Assembly (NCBI GenBank): GCA_037349315.1
Contig: JBAIAC010000051.1
Span: forward strand, 28,308,001-28,372,000
From: Chelydra serpentina
Taxonomy: Eukaryota; Chordata; Testudines; Chelydridae
DNA length: 64,000 nucleotides
Direction: 5' to 3'
Positions 23,230-36,193 of this stretch are shown in pieces. Positions within the stretch are counted from its first letter, which is position 1, and each line of letters starts with the position of its first letter. Under the pieces are notes generated by a model. It saw nothing but the letters and a program-made list of their open reading frames with translations. It was not told the DNA's origin and made no database searches. The position numbers and the translations under genes were made by a program.

Positions 23230-23920
23230 CGACAGATTCCGGTGATGGGGATGAGGCACAGTAGCTAGAGAAGTCGGAAGTGGAGGATACTTTTTGTTGC
23301 GCCGGCGCAATAAGGCCTACCGCCAGGGGGCCAATTAGTGGGACAGATGCGCGCGCAGAAGGGGCGTGGCTCCCCAATGTGCGGGGCGGTACGCGGAAGC
23401 GCTGGGGCGGCCGGGACCGAGGCAGTGGGTTCCGCTGCCCCCTTCTGATGCTCCGTTCCTGGTACTTGCTGTGCTGCCTCTGGGCCCTGCACCTGTCGGG
23501 CGCTGGGGAGGCGGCGGCGGCGAACCGCGAGATAGACACCGCCCACTACCGGTGAGGGCTCAGGGTTTCCTCCGACCCGACCCGGGAGCGGCCCCGTCAG
23601 TCTGGCAGCGGGCGGCTCCGGTCCAGCCCCGGGCCAGGTTCAGTCCGGCCCCCGCTCTGGGCCGGGCTCGCGGCGGCTGGGCTGGGGGTAGTAGGCGAGT
23701 CCCGCACAGGCTTGTGGAAGGGGCCGGGCTAGCTCCCGGGCCGCGCAGCTGGGCGCTTAGCGGAGACCCGGCCCCGCCCGCGGGCAGAGCCGCTGCTAAC
23801 CGCAGCCCCGATGTGCTGCTGCCAACCGGTCCCGGCAGTGCTGCCACACCGCCGCCCACCCGGCCAGGGAGCAACGAACCGGGCGGGGGACTCCAAGGGG
23901 CAGTTTGGCAAAGCCAGGGT
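23230..23920 (+). promoter_or_regulatory. EDEM2: CpG-rich TATA-less EDEM2 promoter
   Basis: CpG dinucleotides are dense here and rare in the flanks. The segment holds ETS-type sites CGGAAGTG (23275-23282) and CGGAAG (23394-23399), a CCAAT box near 23326, an NRF1-like palindrome TGCGCGCGCA (23348-23357), the palindrome TTGCGCCGGCGCAA near 23296-23309 and a GGGGCGTGGC box near 23360. No TATA box lies near the start. This is the usual architecture of a broadly expressed gene. EDEM genes are known targets of the unfolded protein response, but no perfect ERSE (CCAAT-N9-CCACG) was found by eye. Confidence 0.7.
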
Positions 23921-26900
23921 CAAACTCCTCGCGTGCTGATAAATCCGTAGGAATGTCAGTGCTCCAGTGTCGTCTTTGTCCTCAGGGAGCGAGTCAAGTC
24001 TATGTTTTACCACGCCTACAACAATTACTTGGAAAACGCTTTTCCCTATGATGAACTGCGGCCTCTGACGTGTGATGGACAGGACACCTGGGGAAGGTAC
24101 TGCAGAGGGTTCCCTCTGAGCTTGTTTGTCTGCTGTGTCCCGGGTGTTGGCATTTCCTAACCTCTCACTAGACTTAAGAATCTAAAAGACCTTCATCTTT
24201 AGCTCTGATGGGGCACTGTCATGGTCTCTGCTGTAACTTTGCCAAGCCATTTGGTAAAGGTGGTGCCTCAAACTGCATTAACTTAGTATCATAGAATATC
24301 AGGGTTGGAAGGGACCTTAGGAGGTCATCTAGTCCAACCTCCTGCTCAAAGCAGGACTAATCCCCAATTTTTGCCCCAGATCCCCAAATGGCCCCCTCAA
24401 GGATTGAACTCTCAACCCTGGGTTTAGCAGGCCAATGCTCAAACTACTGAGCTATCCCTCCCCCCACTTGAATCGTAGAAGTTGGCGAAGGAGAAAACAA
24501 ATTGGATCACGCTAGCCAGGCACCTGCCAGTAAAAGAGAACTGTATAAGAAAAGATGAGATGGGGTGGGTAAGGTAATATCTTTTATTGTCTCTCTAATA
24601 TCCTGGGACCAACATGACTAAAACAACTCTGTAAATAAGAAAAAATAAGATGATTATGTCAAGAAATCTTATTGGGAGGTATTTTCCTGCTAAGGCTGCG
24701 GGTATTGCTGTTGGAATAAAGTATATTTTTGTTCTTAACTCCACCTGTTGCCTGGCCCTGCGGTGGAGTCATAATTTTGTGTTGATGGTATTAATGGCAA
24801 TGGTTGTGATCTGACAGATTCAGCAGGATGATTTCATGCCTGTCTCAAATAGATAGATGTCATGTGGGTAGAATTCCCAATCTTCTCTATACACAGTTTA
24901 GGGGTCTCAGTTTGGCTCACGCTGTTGCTTCTCAGTAGCTGGAGTTGTAGTTAGACTTTTTATTTGTTTTTGCTGTTAAATATCCAAGCGTTATATTTGT
25001 TCCTGTCTGTCACCCTGCCTGCTACTTATCTCACTGGCATTTTCTCACACTCCCTTCTGTTCTCTTTCAGTTTTTCTCTCACGTTGATTGATGCTTTGGA
25101 CACTCTACTAGTAAGTACCTCACTCAATTACAGCCTTTTCTTGTTAATTTCCCTCTGTTTTATTTCATACAATGTTACTTTCTGCACTTCTTAAACATCC
25201 TGCATTAGAGGCCTAGATTTACCTCTGCTCCTCTCAGGTGCTCTTCACCTACTTGTGAGAGTAATTTATTAACTGAGCGAGGGAGAGCCTGCATTAACTT
25301 CACTCCACTGAGATGCTGGTGCCTGGAGTGCCCAGCCTCTGACACCTTCTAAATATGGCATAAGGACCCAGAATGAGGGGGAAAAGCTTTGAAGTCAAAT
25401 AGGAATCATTTTCTTAGTGTCTTCCATAACCTCATGAGTCAGCAGCTTGTGCTCCCAGCTAGTCAGTGGTGGTGAGTTGTATGGGCCCGTGGTGCCTGGG
25501 CTCGAGCAAATTCAGGGCCCAGCTCCACCAACGTTTGGGGCAGGGTCTCTCTCCCTGCCCCACCTGGTGCCCCTGCACGCCTCCCCTGGAGCATCCCCCG
25601 GCCCCGCTTGCCACCCCCACGCACCTCCCCTGCCTGCCCTGAGCAGCGGGGAGCTGCTGCCTGCAGCTGTGCGCTCTCGCCGGCCGCTGCTGGCTACAAG
25701 GGAGCAGTGCTGGGGGCAAGCTGAGGCGGCTGCTGCGCTGGAGGAGGCAAATTGCAATCGTCGTCGTCCTCCTCTCCCCCGGCAGGCGACTCCGAGGCCC
25801 CTCCAAGGGGAGTGGGAGGGCTATCCTAACTGGACATCCTGAGCAGGAGCCTGGAGAGGCTTGGGTGAATGTTAGGCTGGGGAGGGCCCCCTCCTCCCCT
25901 GGAGTTCGCTGCTGCTGGGGGGGAGTCCTCTCTGGTCCACTGCTCCAGCCCCGGGGAAGCCTACATGATGCACCCCAAACTCCTCATCCCTGGCCCAGCA
26001 CCCCAAACTCCCTCCTGCACCCCAGCCCCCTGTCCCAGCCCACACGCAGCACCCCAAGCCCTCCCACACCACCTCCTGCACCTAGCACCCCAAATCCTCC
26101 TGCACCCCAACCCCCTCTCCCAGCCCAGATCCTGCACCCCTCCTGCACCAAAATTCCCTGTACCAGCCCAGATTCTGCACCCAAACTCTGTCCCAGCATA
26201 GGCGCCAACTTTTGTCGTTGTCGGTGGGTGCTCGCGCCCCCACCCCTTCCCCAAATCCCCGCCCCCGCCCCCTCCCCCAGGGAAAAATTGGTGGGTACCC
26301 CTCCCCCAAGGCACCGCCCCACTGTGCTTTCCCCCACGCCGCCCGCCGAACAGCTGATAAGTGGGCAGCTGCGCGTGAAAGCTAAAAAAAGCGGCTTCGG
26401 CAGGAAGCGCCTCTGGCGGGAACCCGGAAGCCGAGGTGAGCTGGACGCAGCAGTGGGGGCTGGCAGGGAGCTGCCGGTGGGTGCTCAGCACCCACCAATT
26501 TTTCCCAGTGGGTGCTCCAGCCCCGGAGCACCCACGGAGTCTGCGCCTATGCGTCCCTCATCCCTCCCGCACCCAGACTTCCTCCCAGAGCCTGCAACCC
26601 AAACCCCCTCCCGCACCCAAATTCCCTCCCAGAGCCTTAGGCTGGTAGGGGCGGGGGTGGGGACTTGGACCTTTTCTGGGCACCACCAAAAATTGTACAA
26701 ACCTGCTGCCCCTGCAGCTAGGGTCACGTGAAAAAGGTTTAAAACAGCATCTAACCCTACAGTGAAGCTGCTGAGGAGTCTGTTCTGTCATGTGTTCCTT
26801 GTCATTGCTCCTTTGTTTTCCTGAGTGTAGTCATTTGCTGCCTCATGAGCCTCCCTCTCATTTGTCCTCATTTCTTTTCCAGATTTTGGGAAATGTGTCA

Positions 26901-29900
26901 GAGTTCCAGAGGGTTGTCAATGTGCTGCAGGAGGGGGTGGATTTTGATATTGACGTAAATGCGTCTGTCTTTGAAACCAACATCCGAGGTGAGCTGGGTG
27001 CTGGAGTAGGGCTTAACTTGGAAGTCATTTGTATGTCGCAATCACAGTCTCTGTGAATTCATAATTTATATATAGTGCAGAGGGGCAATGCAGAACAACA
27101 GTTGGAATTGAATTTTGCTGCATACAAACTAAACAAAGAAAAATTCACCTTCCTTCCTTGTGCATTACCTCCCAGCCCCCTTTTTGAATGGTTCCCGATG
27201 TAAACGATACATACTACAGTTTGTGGTCTTGTTCAGGGTTAGTTTTGAGTTTCAGAATGCGAGGTTTCATGCTGAAGTCATAACGTTACATATCAAATCT
27301 GCTGTTGCTTCTAGAATAAGTTTCTTGTTTCCCTTGAGGCAGACGATGTTCTGAAATGGAGAGTAATCAGTCTATTTAAGAAACTACTATTAAAGTCCTC
27401 TTTCTCTTGAAAAATCATGAGGACCTCTGCCTTCAGCGCTACTTGCGTGTTTTACCCCTTCAATTTCCACCACCTAAATGACACTTTCAGGGAAGAAAAC
27501 TGTGCTATGCTTATTCTAATTCTCCTTCCCAGCACTGCTCTGCTCGTTTCTGCACCCTGGGACAGTTTCTGCTAAAATATTTTATACATTAATAGCTTTT
27601 GACCTACGCTTGCTGTGTTAGATGTTTCTAAACTCATTTAAAATACAAAACCACCCCACCCACTCTTTTCCCTTTCAATTGCTCATACTTTATTCTCCTG
27701 ATATCATAATTCCAGTAGCTCTTCAGTTGTCTATAGAGTAGTACAGATAAATGGGCATAGGTAAGATCTGCTGTTTCTAATGCAATGAAGTAGAAGTGCT
27801 TCCAGTTCTTTTTGACAGTTTACAAAGAAGCAAGAACAAGAATAAATCCAACTTTTTTCTTTGCAAAGCATCTTTGATTAGCACCTTCTTAAACACTAGA
27901 GATGAGCCATCTGTCTTCCTCTTCCCACCCACAACTTCCTAGTTACGCAATCAAATGCTGCTGATTTGGGGGTTTTGTGGGCAAAACTATCAGTTCGTTC
28001 CTCCCTGTACTTCCTAATGAGCCCCTCGCTTTGCACTGTTCAAGTGGTAGGTGGTCTCCTGTCTGCTCACTTGCTGTCTAAGAAGGCTGGTGTTGAAGTG
28101 GAAGCAGGATGGCCGTGCTCAGGGCCTCTTCTGAGGATGGCGGAAGAAGCTGCACGTAAACTCCTACCAGGTGAGAACCTTTCCAGAGCTCCAGATTTAA
28201 CTTCTCTCTGCACTCTTCTGTGTTGTAAATGATGAGTTAACTCGCCAGTAGTAATACAAGTGGCATCACTTCAGCATCTAAAATACTCCTCAGATCACTG
28301 GAATCATAGGGGAAGCCTCACTAGCTGTATTAAACAGCCATATTTTTGTCAGTGCTGGACTGATGCACAAGTATTTTGGTGTTACTGAAGTCTGGGAAAT
28401 GAGCCTAGTCTCAAATACATACTTTACAATCCACATGGAAACCTCCGAAGCTTCCAAGGCAGCTGTGCGATGGTTGTTGGAAGCACAATGCCTGACTCTG
28501 GGTCACTTGAAACAAAATATCGTAGGAGATGTGAGTGTGTTCTTCTGAAATGACAGCATTAGGTATATGTAATGCCTGCAGGAAACACCCAGAACATGGC
28601 GTTATCAGTCACTTGAGCGTACACAATCATGTATATTAGTTACTCCATGCAAAAAAAGTTAAAAACATTAAGGTGGTCAAGTGATGGTCTCTAGAGGCAG
28701 AAAATGTGCAAACTCAACTCTGCCCCATTGTGGTCTTCCATTAGGATACACAGTCCGAGTAAGTGAGCTGTTGTGTTGTTTTTATGTGCCTCATCCAGGG
28801 CAGAGGTTGGACTGCGTTCAGTTAATGAGGCAGCTGTTCAGTGTTTGCATCCTCACAGAGATCATACCACTTGTGCAGTGAGGCAGGTGTACCCTCAAAC
28901 ATTGCATGCTGAGTGATAGGTCTCCACGATTAATGTCCAGCATTTCTTGTCTAGCCTTCTAGGTTCTTCCTCTCTCCCGCATACTGGGCTTTCAGTGCAC
29001 TTGTTGGGACTACTCCAAATCCTGGTCTCTTGCTGGCATCCATCCATTCTTGAATGAGAGGCACAGGCAGTAACAGTCAGCCTGTTAAATGTTGTCTGGT
29101 GATGGATGCCAAACATTCTCCTGTGAATCACGATTGTGATGTGTTTCAGCTTTTCAGACCCCAACTGGAATGCCATATGGAACAGTGAACTTGCTGCACG
29201 GAGTAAACCCTGGAGAGACCCCGGTTACCTGTACTGCTGGTATTGGTACATTCATAGTGGAATTTGCCACGTTAAGCCATCTTACGGGTGACCTAGTGTT
29301 TGAAGATGTGGCTAGAAAAGCCCTTAAGGCCCTGTGGAAAAATCGCTCAGATATTGGATTGGTGAGTGGGGGGAAATGCCCTTCATGTTATGCTTAAATT
29401 CTTTTTGTAAACAGTGTACGGGAGGCAGTACTAGGTAAGCCAGGATAGATAGAGGACAAGTGTTAGCTTTAAATGAGTGATACCTTCCTAGTACGGAGGT
29501 TCTCATACTTTTGTACTGGTGACCCCTTTCACACAGCAAACCTCTGAGTGCGACCCCCCCTTATACATTAAAAATACTTTTTTAGATATTTAACACCATT
29601 ATAAATGCTGGAGGTAAAGTGGGGTTTGGGGTGGAGGCTGACAGCTCGTTACCCCCCATGTAATAACCTCGTGACCCCCTGAGGGGTCCTGACCACCGAT
29701 TTGAAAACCCCTGTTCTAGTACTACATGAGTATAACTGCAATACCAGTAATCATGCAGTAGGTGGCTCATGGCCTACTGTTCAAGAACACCGGTAACTTC
29801 AGTTAAAGACCATATCCACCTCAGTTACATTACACAGTTCTTGTATTCCACCCAAAAAAGGCTGGTGGGCAAATATGTTGTAGTTTTCAGTTTTATAGTT

Positions 29901-32900
29901 TTTATAACTCAGCTTTCTTTATGATCCCTTGTCATTACTGACTCACAGCCTCCTTAAAACGCTGCGTTAGCGCCGGAACTCCCAGATTAGTCTCTGTCGA
30001 AGAGTGATTTTTATTTATTTATTTATTTATTTTAATGAGGCCTGTCAATTCAAATGTTTATTGTTTAGGCTTTGGAAAGGAGGGTTGGAACACAATTTCC
30101 CCATATTTAAAATATAAATATTTTCTCTTGACACTTACATTTTGTACACAAAACCTGGACATTTCTGAAGTTTAAAAGTGTCCATCTCTGTCCATGCTGG
30201 GGGTGCAGGTGGGTGGGGGGGAGAGCCTAGGGCTGGGGTGGCAAGGGGGTGCGGTGGGGAGCCCAGGGCTGGGGGGCAGCCAAAATTTTTTTTGCTTGGG
30301 GCGGCAAAAAACCTAGTGCCTAAAACCTAGGGCAATACTGTTGGCTTTTCTTTAAAATTTTCCTTTTCCCCACAGGTGGGTAACCACATTGATGTGGTAA
30401 CTGCCAAATGGGTAGCCCAAGATGCTGGCATCGGGGCAGGGGTAGATTCCTACTTTGAATACCTTGTTAAAGGAGCCATTCTGCTGCATGATGAAGAGCT
30501 GATGTCCATGTTCCTAGGTGAGAGCTTGTTTTTGCTGGATGACTGGGCCTTTTTTCACCAGATTTTCCCAAGAATGTCTCCTTAAGTGCACCTGCAGATA
30601 TCTATATGTGCAGAGAGAGGCCCCAGGAAATGTGACCTTAAGCATCTCCATGGTGCAGACTCACTTCTGAGGCATCTTCAGCTCTGGGTGACGTTTTGGC
30701 CTCCCATTGATCTCGGTAGAGCCAGGCTAGTACCTGTGTCTCTTTGGAGCTAAGTTTCTTTTTCCAACATTTGGTCTGTTAGACTCCTTTTAGCAAGAGG
30801 ATGCTAAAAGTCTGACAAAACTCATTTCTAGACTGTTTCCTGTAGTGGTGATGTTTTTTTGTTACCCATAAGGCCTTGTAAGATTTGTGAGTGTTCTGTA
30901 TGACAGTTAGTGCTCTGGGAGGAATTAATGTTCTTAGTGTTAATTTGACTAAACCACAGTGGAAAAGGGGCTACTCGTCTGCTATTTAAAAATTCGATTG
31001 TGTTAAATTATTCTTCTGCGCTTCTTTTTAGACTATAACAAAGCCATTAGGAACTACACAAAATTCGATGATTGGTACCTGTGGGTTCAGATGTACAAAG
31101 GGACAGTGTCCATGCCTGTCTTTCAGTCCCTGGAGGCCTACTGGCCAGGCTTACAGGTAGGAAGAGAAATAACTCTCACTCATCTTGTTCTTCCCTGTCT
31201 TGGGTCCATCTGCACCACAAATACTGTGCCAGGGAATATGACGATAACTTTATCTTCTGTCCTGGTTAAAGCCTGGCTCTGTTCCGTAGTGTAGATGGAC
31301 TTCACCTCCTGTAGCCTTTGGCAGAGCTGAATTAGACTCCAGAATGCTACATACAAAACCATATATTAAGTGTGAATGGGGACAGCCATATTGTAACCTG
31401 CTTTCCTAACACAATTATTCTTATGTAGATGGCGGGGAGGAGCTAAGAAAAGAGACCAAATCCCTTCCCCATCTCATCCTAAACACTCTTCATGTTTGAG
31501 TTTGTTTGTTGCAATGAGAATTGCTTATTGAGTAGTTCCCACTCCCTAGTGTCCTGTAGTTGACTGCACAGCAGCAGCCTCTCTGCTGCTGAAATGAAAG
31601 GAACAGTGTCTTCTGGATGAGTCAGGGAAGCTCTAGAATGAATACTTTGAGACCCACATCAGTCAGAAGGGAGTAGAAAACTTGGTATGACTTCAGAGAT
31701 CACGTGGAATAGGATCCAACAGAAAAGTGTCACCTGCTTCCTCTTTAGTTCCAGCTATTCTTAAGGTACCCTGTCTGAATATGACTATTTATAGTATTCA
31801 AACTCTGTGAGCAGTTCATTGGCTTCCCATTTAATGACTGTAGGAGGGTTTTTTTGTAGCTAAGTCCTGTGTAATTTGTTCTTTCCCAACTGAATGTTGC
31901 TTCAGTAGGTGTTTTGTTTTTTTTTCTTTTCCCCAGAGCCTGATAGGGGACATCAATAATGCCATGCAAACATTCCTCAATTATTATACTGTTTGGAAAC
32001 AGTTTGGTGGGCTGCCCGAGTTTTACAACATTCCCCAGGGCTATACAGTGGAGAAGCGAGAAGGATACCCACTTAGACCTGGTAAACAGAAGCAACAAAT
32101 AACAAACATGTTGATACTGAGTCCTGCTTTTACTCTGGTGTAGTAATTAAATGTCACCTAACCTCTAACCTGCAAGATCTACGGTAGTGCAATAATAACT
32201 TCATTCCCAGTACACTCCCATTTTCCATTTCCAGCAAGACCTGTTGTAGAGTCTGACTTTCACTACAGGTAGGACTATTTTTTAAAGGAGCCTAACCATT
32301 GTGCCACTTCTTAAAGGGGCCCTATCAAATGGATTAGGTCCAAAATGTAGGATTTGTGCGGTTGAAAAAGATGCATCAGGCATAGTATTAAGTGTTCTCA
32401 AAGTCTGTCAGTAAAAGGCTTTTTAATGTGAATGTTCACTTGTACACACATGACTTCTGTACTAGTGTAACTAGAAAGTGAAATTGACTATAAACAGACC
32501 AGTCTAGTTTTGCTGAATGAAGTCCATAGAGTAAAGCAGACTTTTGCTATTCCTCCAGTTTTATTAACCTTATTGCAGTTGAGTAACACGCATAAATAAT
32601 CCTGTGTGTAAGATCCTCTCTGAAACTGGAAAATAACTTTTCTCCCTAATTCCTTTGTCCTTTTCTGTTCCACAACCATTGATTTCCCTGTTTCTTACAA
32701 CACACATGGTTCTACTTCGTTTACTTGTGCACCTGCACCATGTAGATCTGCAAATGGGTTTGTTAATTTGAGCTCCCTAAACGGCTGTTACAACAGCATA
32801 ACAGCATTCTCCATGTGGCATTAAACTGGACATTTCTACCAAAAATTCTCAGCAATGCTCATTTTCTTAGCATGTATTTCAGCATCACAGTAGCAATGTT

Positions 32901-34961
32901 TCTAGAGTAAGGAAAAGAGAAGGTGCACCTGATGTCTGCCGTGGGTGTTTCCATATTGCCCATTACTGTATCTAAACATCAGAAAACCCTATCTTTCAGT
33001 AACTTATAAAATAATGTACAACCTTTTTTATGGGGCTGAAATTTCTGATGCAGAATTGCAGTCTAAAAGCAATTTTCTAAATGTAGGGGTTTTTTTAGGG
33101 CAAGTTTAATTTTAAAATATTTTTTAACTTCACTTCATTCCCATCCCCCAAATGTGAGGCTGGGAATGCATAGTTAACATGTCATCTCAGTTCAAACTAT
33201 TTAATTTCAGATTTGGCTTGTCCTCTGGAAAGATGGATGCCTATGGTGTGAGCCAGAGGCAATATATAGGGCTAACTGACCTGATCCTCTTGAATTGTAT
33301 TGGTGAATCTATGCAAATTGCAGTGGTGTCTTCTGTGCAATGTAACAAGGTCTTTGCTGCTGGATTTTGCAGAGCTGATCGAGAGTGCCATGTATCTGTA
33401 CCGTGCCACACGAGATCCCACCCTCTTAGAACTTGGGAGAGATGCTGTGGAGTCCATAGAGAAAATCAGTAAGGTGGAGTGTGGATTTGCAACAGTAAGT
33501 GTCTGCTGAAAACCAGCTTTCAACCAGCAAGTGTTGGTTTCTTGATCATTTGTCAAGGAGGGTGATGTTTGTAGGCTGGCTGATCATTTGAGGGAAGGAG
33601 AGGTTTTCTTGTTTTTCAAAGACCAATCAAACAGTGCCTTGTAAAACTCAGTTTTGTAACACTGGTCATGCTTCGGGGAGTAACTCCACTGCCAGAGCAG
33701 TAAGGGAGTTAGAGCCATATTGTGCCCTGCTACTGTGTGGGTACCCAGAGCTGGGGATGGCACAAAAAGCCTCCCCACCTCCCTCAGCACAGGGACTACT
33801 TCCTCCTAGTGCCTCTGTGGGTGCAAGGGATTGGGGAGAAGGCAGGGCCAGGGCATGTTCCTGCTGCAAGTTAGGGACCTGTAGGGCACTGCACCTCTCA
33901 GCGATCTGCTGGAATGGTGGAAGTCTGCATTGCTCCGAACACAGGCCTGTGCTGATCAGATACAACTGAGCCTGTACAAGTGATTTCTTTAAACTACTCT
34001 AACACTTGCCATTCAAGGATCTCGCACTGTCGCAATGAATCGTTCTTGCACAAACACTGAGAATTCAGCCTCACAACTCTGAAGTAGATAAGTCCCCATT
34101 TTATAGGTTGGGAAATGGTGGGTAAGTCGCTTCATGTCGCTGAGTCGCATAGGAAATCCTTAGCATAGAACTCCTCTCTCCTGGTTTCCAGTCACTTGCT
34201 CTAACTGCTAGACAGTTCAGCTGGATAAAACAACCAAAATAAAACTGTTAGAAGTAATTAATCTTAAATGTTGTGCAGCATCAAGCCAAATGGTAACTCC
34301 TCTGGGTAAGGATTGGCAGTGGACTGGTGAGTCCATGTATTGCTTAGCTGTAAGGAGGAATTCCAAGCTGACTATTTTCCCAAATTCATGACCTCTGAGA
34401 GCACTCCATGAGGTTCTGGGTTCAGGATAGATGTAATCCACTTGATCTGCTCTCTTACAGATCAAAGACCTGAGGGATCACCGACTGGATAATCGCATGG
34501 AATCCTTCTTCTTGGCTGAAACGGTGAAATACTTGTATCTGCTGTTTGACCCAAATAACTTCATTCACAACGATGGGTCAGCCTTTGATGTGGTGCCCAT
34601 GCCTTATGGGGAATGCATCCTTGGTGCTGGCGGATATGTCTTCAATACCGAAGCTCACCCCATAGACCCTGCTGCCCTGTACTGTTGTAGGAAACAGAAG
34701 GAAGAGCAGTGGGAAGTGGAAGACTTAATGAGAGAGTTTTTCTTTCAGAAGAAAAGCAAAAAGTCCACTTTCAAGAGAACCGCAGACCATGGTGGGAGGG
34801 AAAGCCAGACAGCCTCTGCAGATGCTTCCTCAGAGAGCAGCAGGGGGGAAATGAACCCACAGAAGAACACCAAAAGGAGAATCTCTCTCCTGAGCTGCCC
34901 TAATCAGCCCTTTACCTCCAAACTTTCAGTTCTGGGACAGGTCTTTCTAGACAACACGTGA
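23448..34961 (+). CDS. EDEM2: EDEM2, ER degradation-enhancing alpha-mannosidase-like protein 2 (11 exons, 577 aa)
   Basis: EDEM2 belongs to glycoside hydrolase family 47 and acts in the ER lumen. In mammals it performs the first mannose trimming of Man9 glycans on misfolded glycoproteins in ERAD, in a disulfide-linked complex with TXNDC11. The spliced product is 577 residues, one shorter than the human protein, and is collinear with it. Residues 1-24 form a signal peptide ([12 protein letters not shown] core). The (alpha/alpha)7 barrel spans about 33-490 with [25 protein letters not shown] (catalytic-type Glu116, human E117), [11 protein letters not shown] and [15 protein letters not shown], and the Ca-site FNTEAHP. 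Cys64 and Cys407 match human C65 and C408, and Cys557 matches C558, the TXNDC11 partner. N-glycan sites include NVS, NAS, NRS and NYT. The C-terminal tail (about 495-545) is the least conserved. The ATG at 23448 is chosen because it gives the signal peptide and the family length; its Kozak context is weak. Confidence 0.97.
24288..24465 (-). mobile_element. tRNA-derived SINE with CR1-like tail in EDEM2 intron 2
   Basis: This has the same head (A and B boxes, read on the minus strand from 24465) and CR1-like tail as the copy at 6838. It lies antisense to EDEM2 and well away from both splice sites. Confidence 0.85.
25450..26730. repeat. C-rich minisatellite-bearing repeat in EDEM2 intron 3
   Basis: Degenerate units such as caccccaaactcc, ctcctgcacccc and cctcccagagcct repeat over about 25970-26200 and again over 26552-26640. 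A hAT MITE (26197-26551) splits the array. The outer parts (gcctgggctcgagcaaa; ttctgggcaccaccaaaa) may be the ends of one non-autonomous hAT element, but no target duplication was assigned. Confidence 0.5.
26197..26551. mobile_element. hAT MITE, CATAGGCGC family, copy A
   Basis: It begins CATAGGCGCCAACT and ends CTGCGCCTATG, an inverted pair. The flanks tgtcccag and cgtccctc share only GTCCC, so the 8-bp duplication has decayed. It shares the terminal block with copy B at 58397, plus the block ggtgggtgctc...ccggagcaccca, which sits at the opposite end, so the copies are inverted relative to each other. Confidence 0.7.
29494..29713. mobile_element. hAT MITE in EDEM2 intron 6
   Basis: The ends are cggaggttctcatactttt and atttgaaaacccctg, a diverged CAGGGGTTCTCAAAC-type hAT inverted repeat. 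The flanks tcctagta (29486-29493) and ttctagta (29714-29721) form an 8-bp duplication with one difference. The interior carries gtgacccc-type blocks near both ends. There is no coding capacity. Confidence 0.7.
30003..30035. repeat. TTTA microsatellite in EDEM2 intron 6
   Basis: There are about six tttat/ttta units. Confidence 0.8.
30195..30340. mobile_element. hAT-type repeat fragment in EDEM2 intron 6
   Basis: G-rich units (agggctggggtggc, gagcccagggctgggg) are followed by gcttggggcggcaaaaaacctag, which matches the gcttggggcggcacctgg block near 57610. It ends 35 bp before exon 7, with a normal pyrimidine tract between. Confidence 0.4.
34070..34215 (-). mobile_element. MIR-like SINE in EDEM2 intron 10
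   Basis: The blocks ccccattttataggttggg, ctcctggtttcca and ctctaactgctagac follow antisense MIR order. The copy is diverged. Confidence 0.45.
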
Positions 34962-34995
34962 CTCCACTTCACTACGAGTCTGAGTTGTTGAACTT

Positions 34996-35001
34996 AATAA
35001 A
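34996..35001 (+). terminator. EDEM2: EDEM2 polyadenylation signal AATAAA
   Basis: AATAAA lies 35 bp after the stop codon. A GT-rich stretch (ctgtggacc, tattctgtggg) follows within 45 bp, as expected for cleavage-factor binding. The implied 3' UTR is very short, and a longer transcript form is possible. Confidence 0.75.
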
Positions 35002-35029
35002 TCTGCTTGGATTTGCACTCTGTGGACCT

Positions 35030-36193
35030 TTTTTATTCTGTGGGAAATATTTTTCAGTGATGGAAAAAGTGCACAACAGGATTTCCACTGTTATGTAAAA
35101 TATCCTTCTATTAGATCCCCTTGCACTCTTGCCTTCTGTATTGTGTTAATCAGGGTTACTGTTACATTTGTTAACACAGCTCAAAGTGTTCTACCGGAAC
35201 GAGTCGCCAGTTTGGAAAGCAGAAATCTCTGAGAAGGAAGAGCCTGCAGCCTGTGACTTTTGCTGTTTTATTTGCAGCTGTGTTAAATGTTCTGAGGTCG
35301 TTTAAAGTCTCCACCGTGTGCAGAGTTTACAGTGCCTCCTGCTTAAGAAAAGAAGGAAATTGAGCTACCTGGCTGTAGCAACATGAGAACAGAAGCCAAT
35401 TACTAAATTGCAGATTTGCTCTCTGATAAGCCTTATGTTTTACTGCTAGTCCTAGGGGATCACATGGGCACAGGCTTGAACACCCAGAGCTCCCAGATGG
35501 GGAATAGTTCATGGGCAACCTCTATTCCAAATAACAGGTCTTCAGTTCCATGCTTGGCTGTTGGACAGATGAACTGCACATCTGGCAGTGGGGAAGAAAG
35601 CAACATGGAAGGGTCTGTCAAGTGTCAGGAAATCAGTTCATTTGTGTCATAGAAAATTTCTCATCAGACATTCCCTTACATCTAGCACTAGTGCTGGTTA
35701 GTACCCTGTGAGTGACACTTTCTCTTAGGAGGCTGGTTGACTGATTGCTGGGTGGATGTCAACTGGAAGCTGAGTAAATTTCTGTAGTTTTCTGGGGCCT
35801 GTGATGTGGGGAAGGAGGGACTTTGTGCTGGGGATTAGAAACTTTTCTAACCCAAAGGGGTGAGGCTTGACTGACTCCCTAAGCGTTCTGCCTGTCTCTG
35901 CTCTGAAAAACCCTTCCTCCTTCCCTGCCTTCAATGCCTAACGTGACCCCTCTCCCTCTAACTGCTGTGTGGACCTTCTTGTTGGGAGCTAACGGGGCAG
36001 TCAGCAGGAATCCACACAGCATGAGGCAGCCAGCCCATGGGTAGGGCAGGGGTAGTGTGGGGTGGGGAGATAGGACCAAAGCCAGGGAAGGTCACCGATT
36101 TTGTTCAGAATCAGGTATAGAATACTTCAGCCTCTCAATACAGAGGAGAGGATGAATGGACATGTAACTCTAGAAGTGTGGGAGGATGGGTTC
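35030..36193. other. Downstream flank of EDEM2; no gene recognised
   Basis: No exon of a neighbouring gene is seen. In mammals TRPC4AP lies beyond the EDEM2 3' end, but nothing of it was recognised here. Confidence 0.4.

Larger units (their letters stand above)
23448..34961 (+). other. EDEM2: EDEM2 exon and intron map
   Basis: Coding exons are 23448-23551, 23986-24096, 25071-25110, 26883-26988, 28045-28170, 29150-29361, 30376-30517, 31032-31156, 31937-32081, 33373-33494 and 34461-34961. Their lengths (104, 111, 40, 106, 126, 212, 142, 125, 145, 122, 501) sum to 1734 = 578 codons including TGA. Every intron begins GT and ends AG, and each junction restores a codon that matches the family. Exon 3 is only 40 bp. 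Intron 1 is the shortest (434 bp). The 5' UTR limit is not visible. Confidence 0.93.

Noticed and set aside
23366..23950. 194-codon + strand frame overlapping EDEM2 exon 1
   Set aside because: It is an alternative frame in the CpG island, Ala/Pro/Arg-rich, and it reads through the exon 1 donor site.
25447..26731. Frames of up to 288 codons in EDEM2 intron 3
   Set aside because: They read through a C-rich minisatellite and a hAT MITE; the products are Pro/Ser-rich and overlap on both strands.
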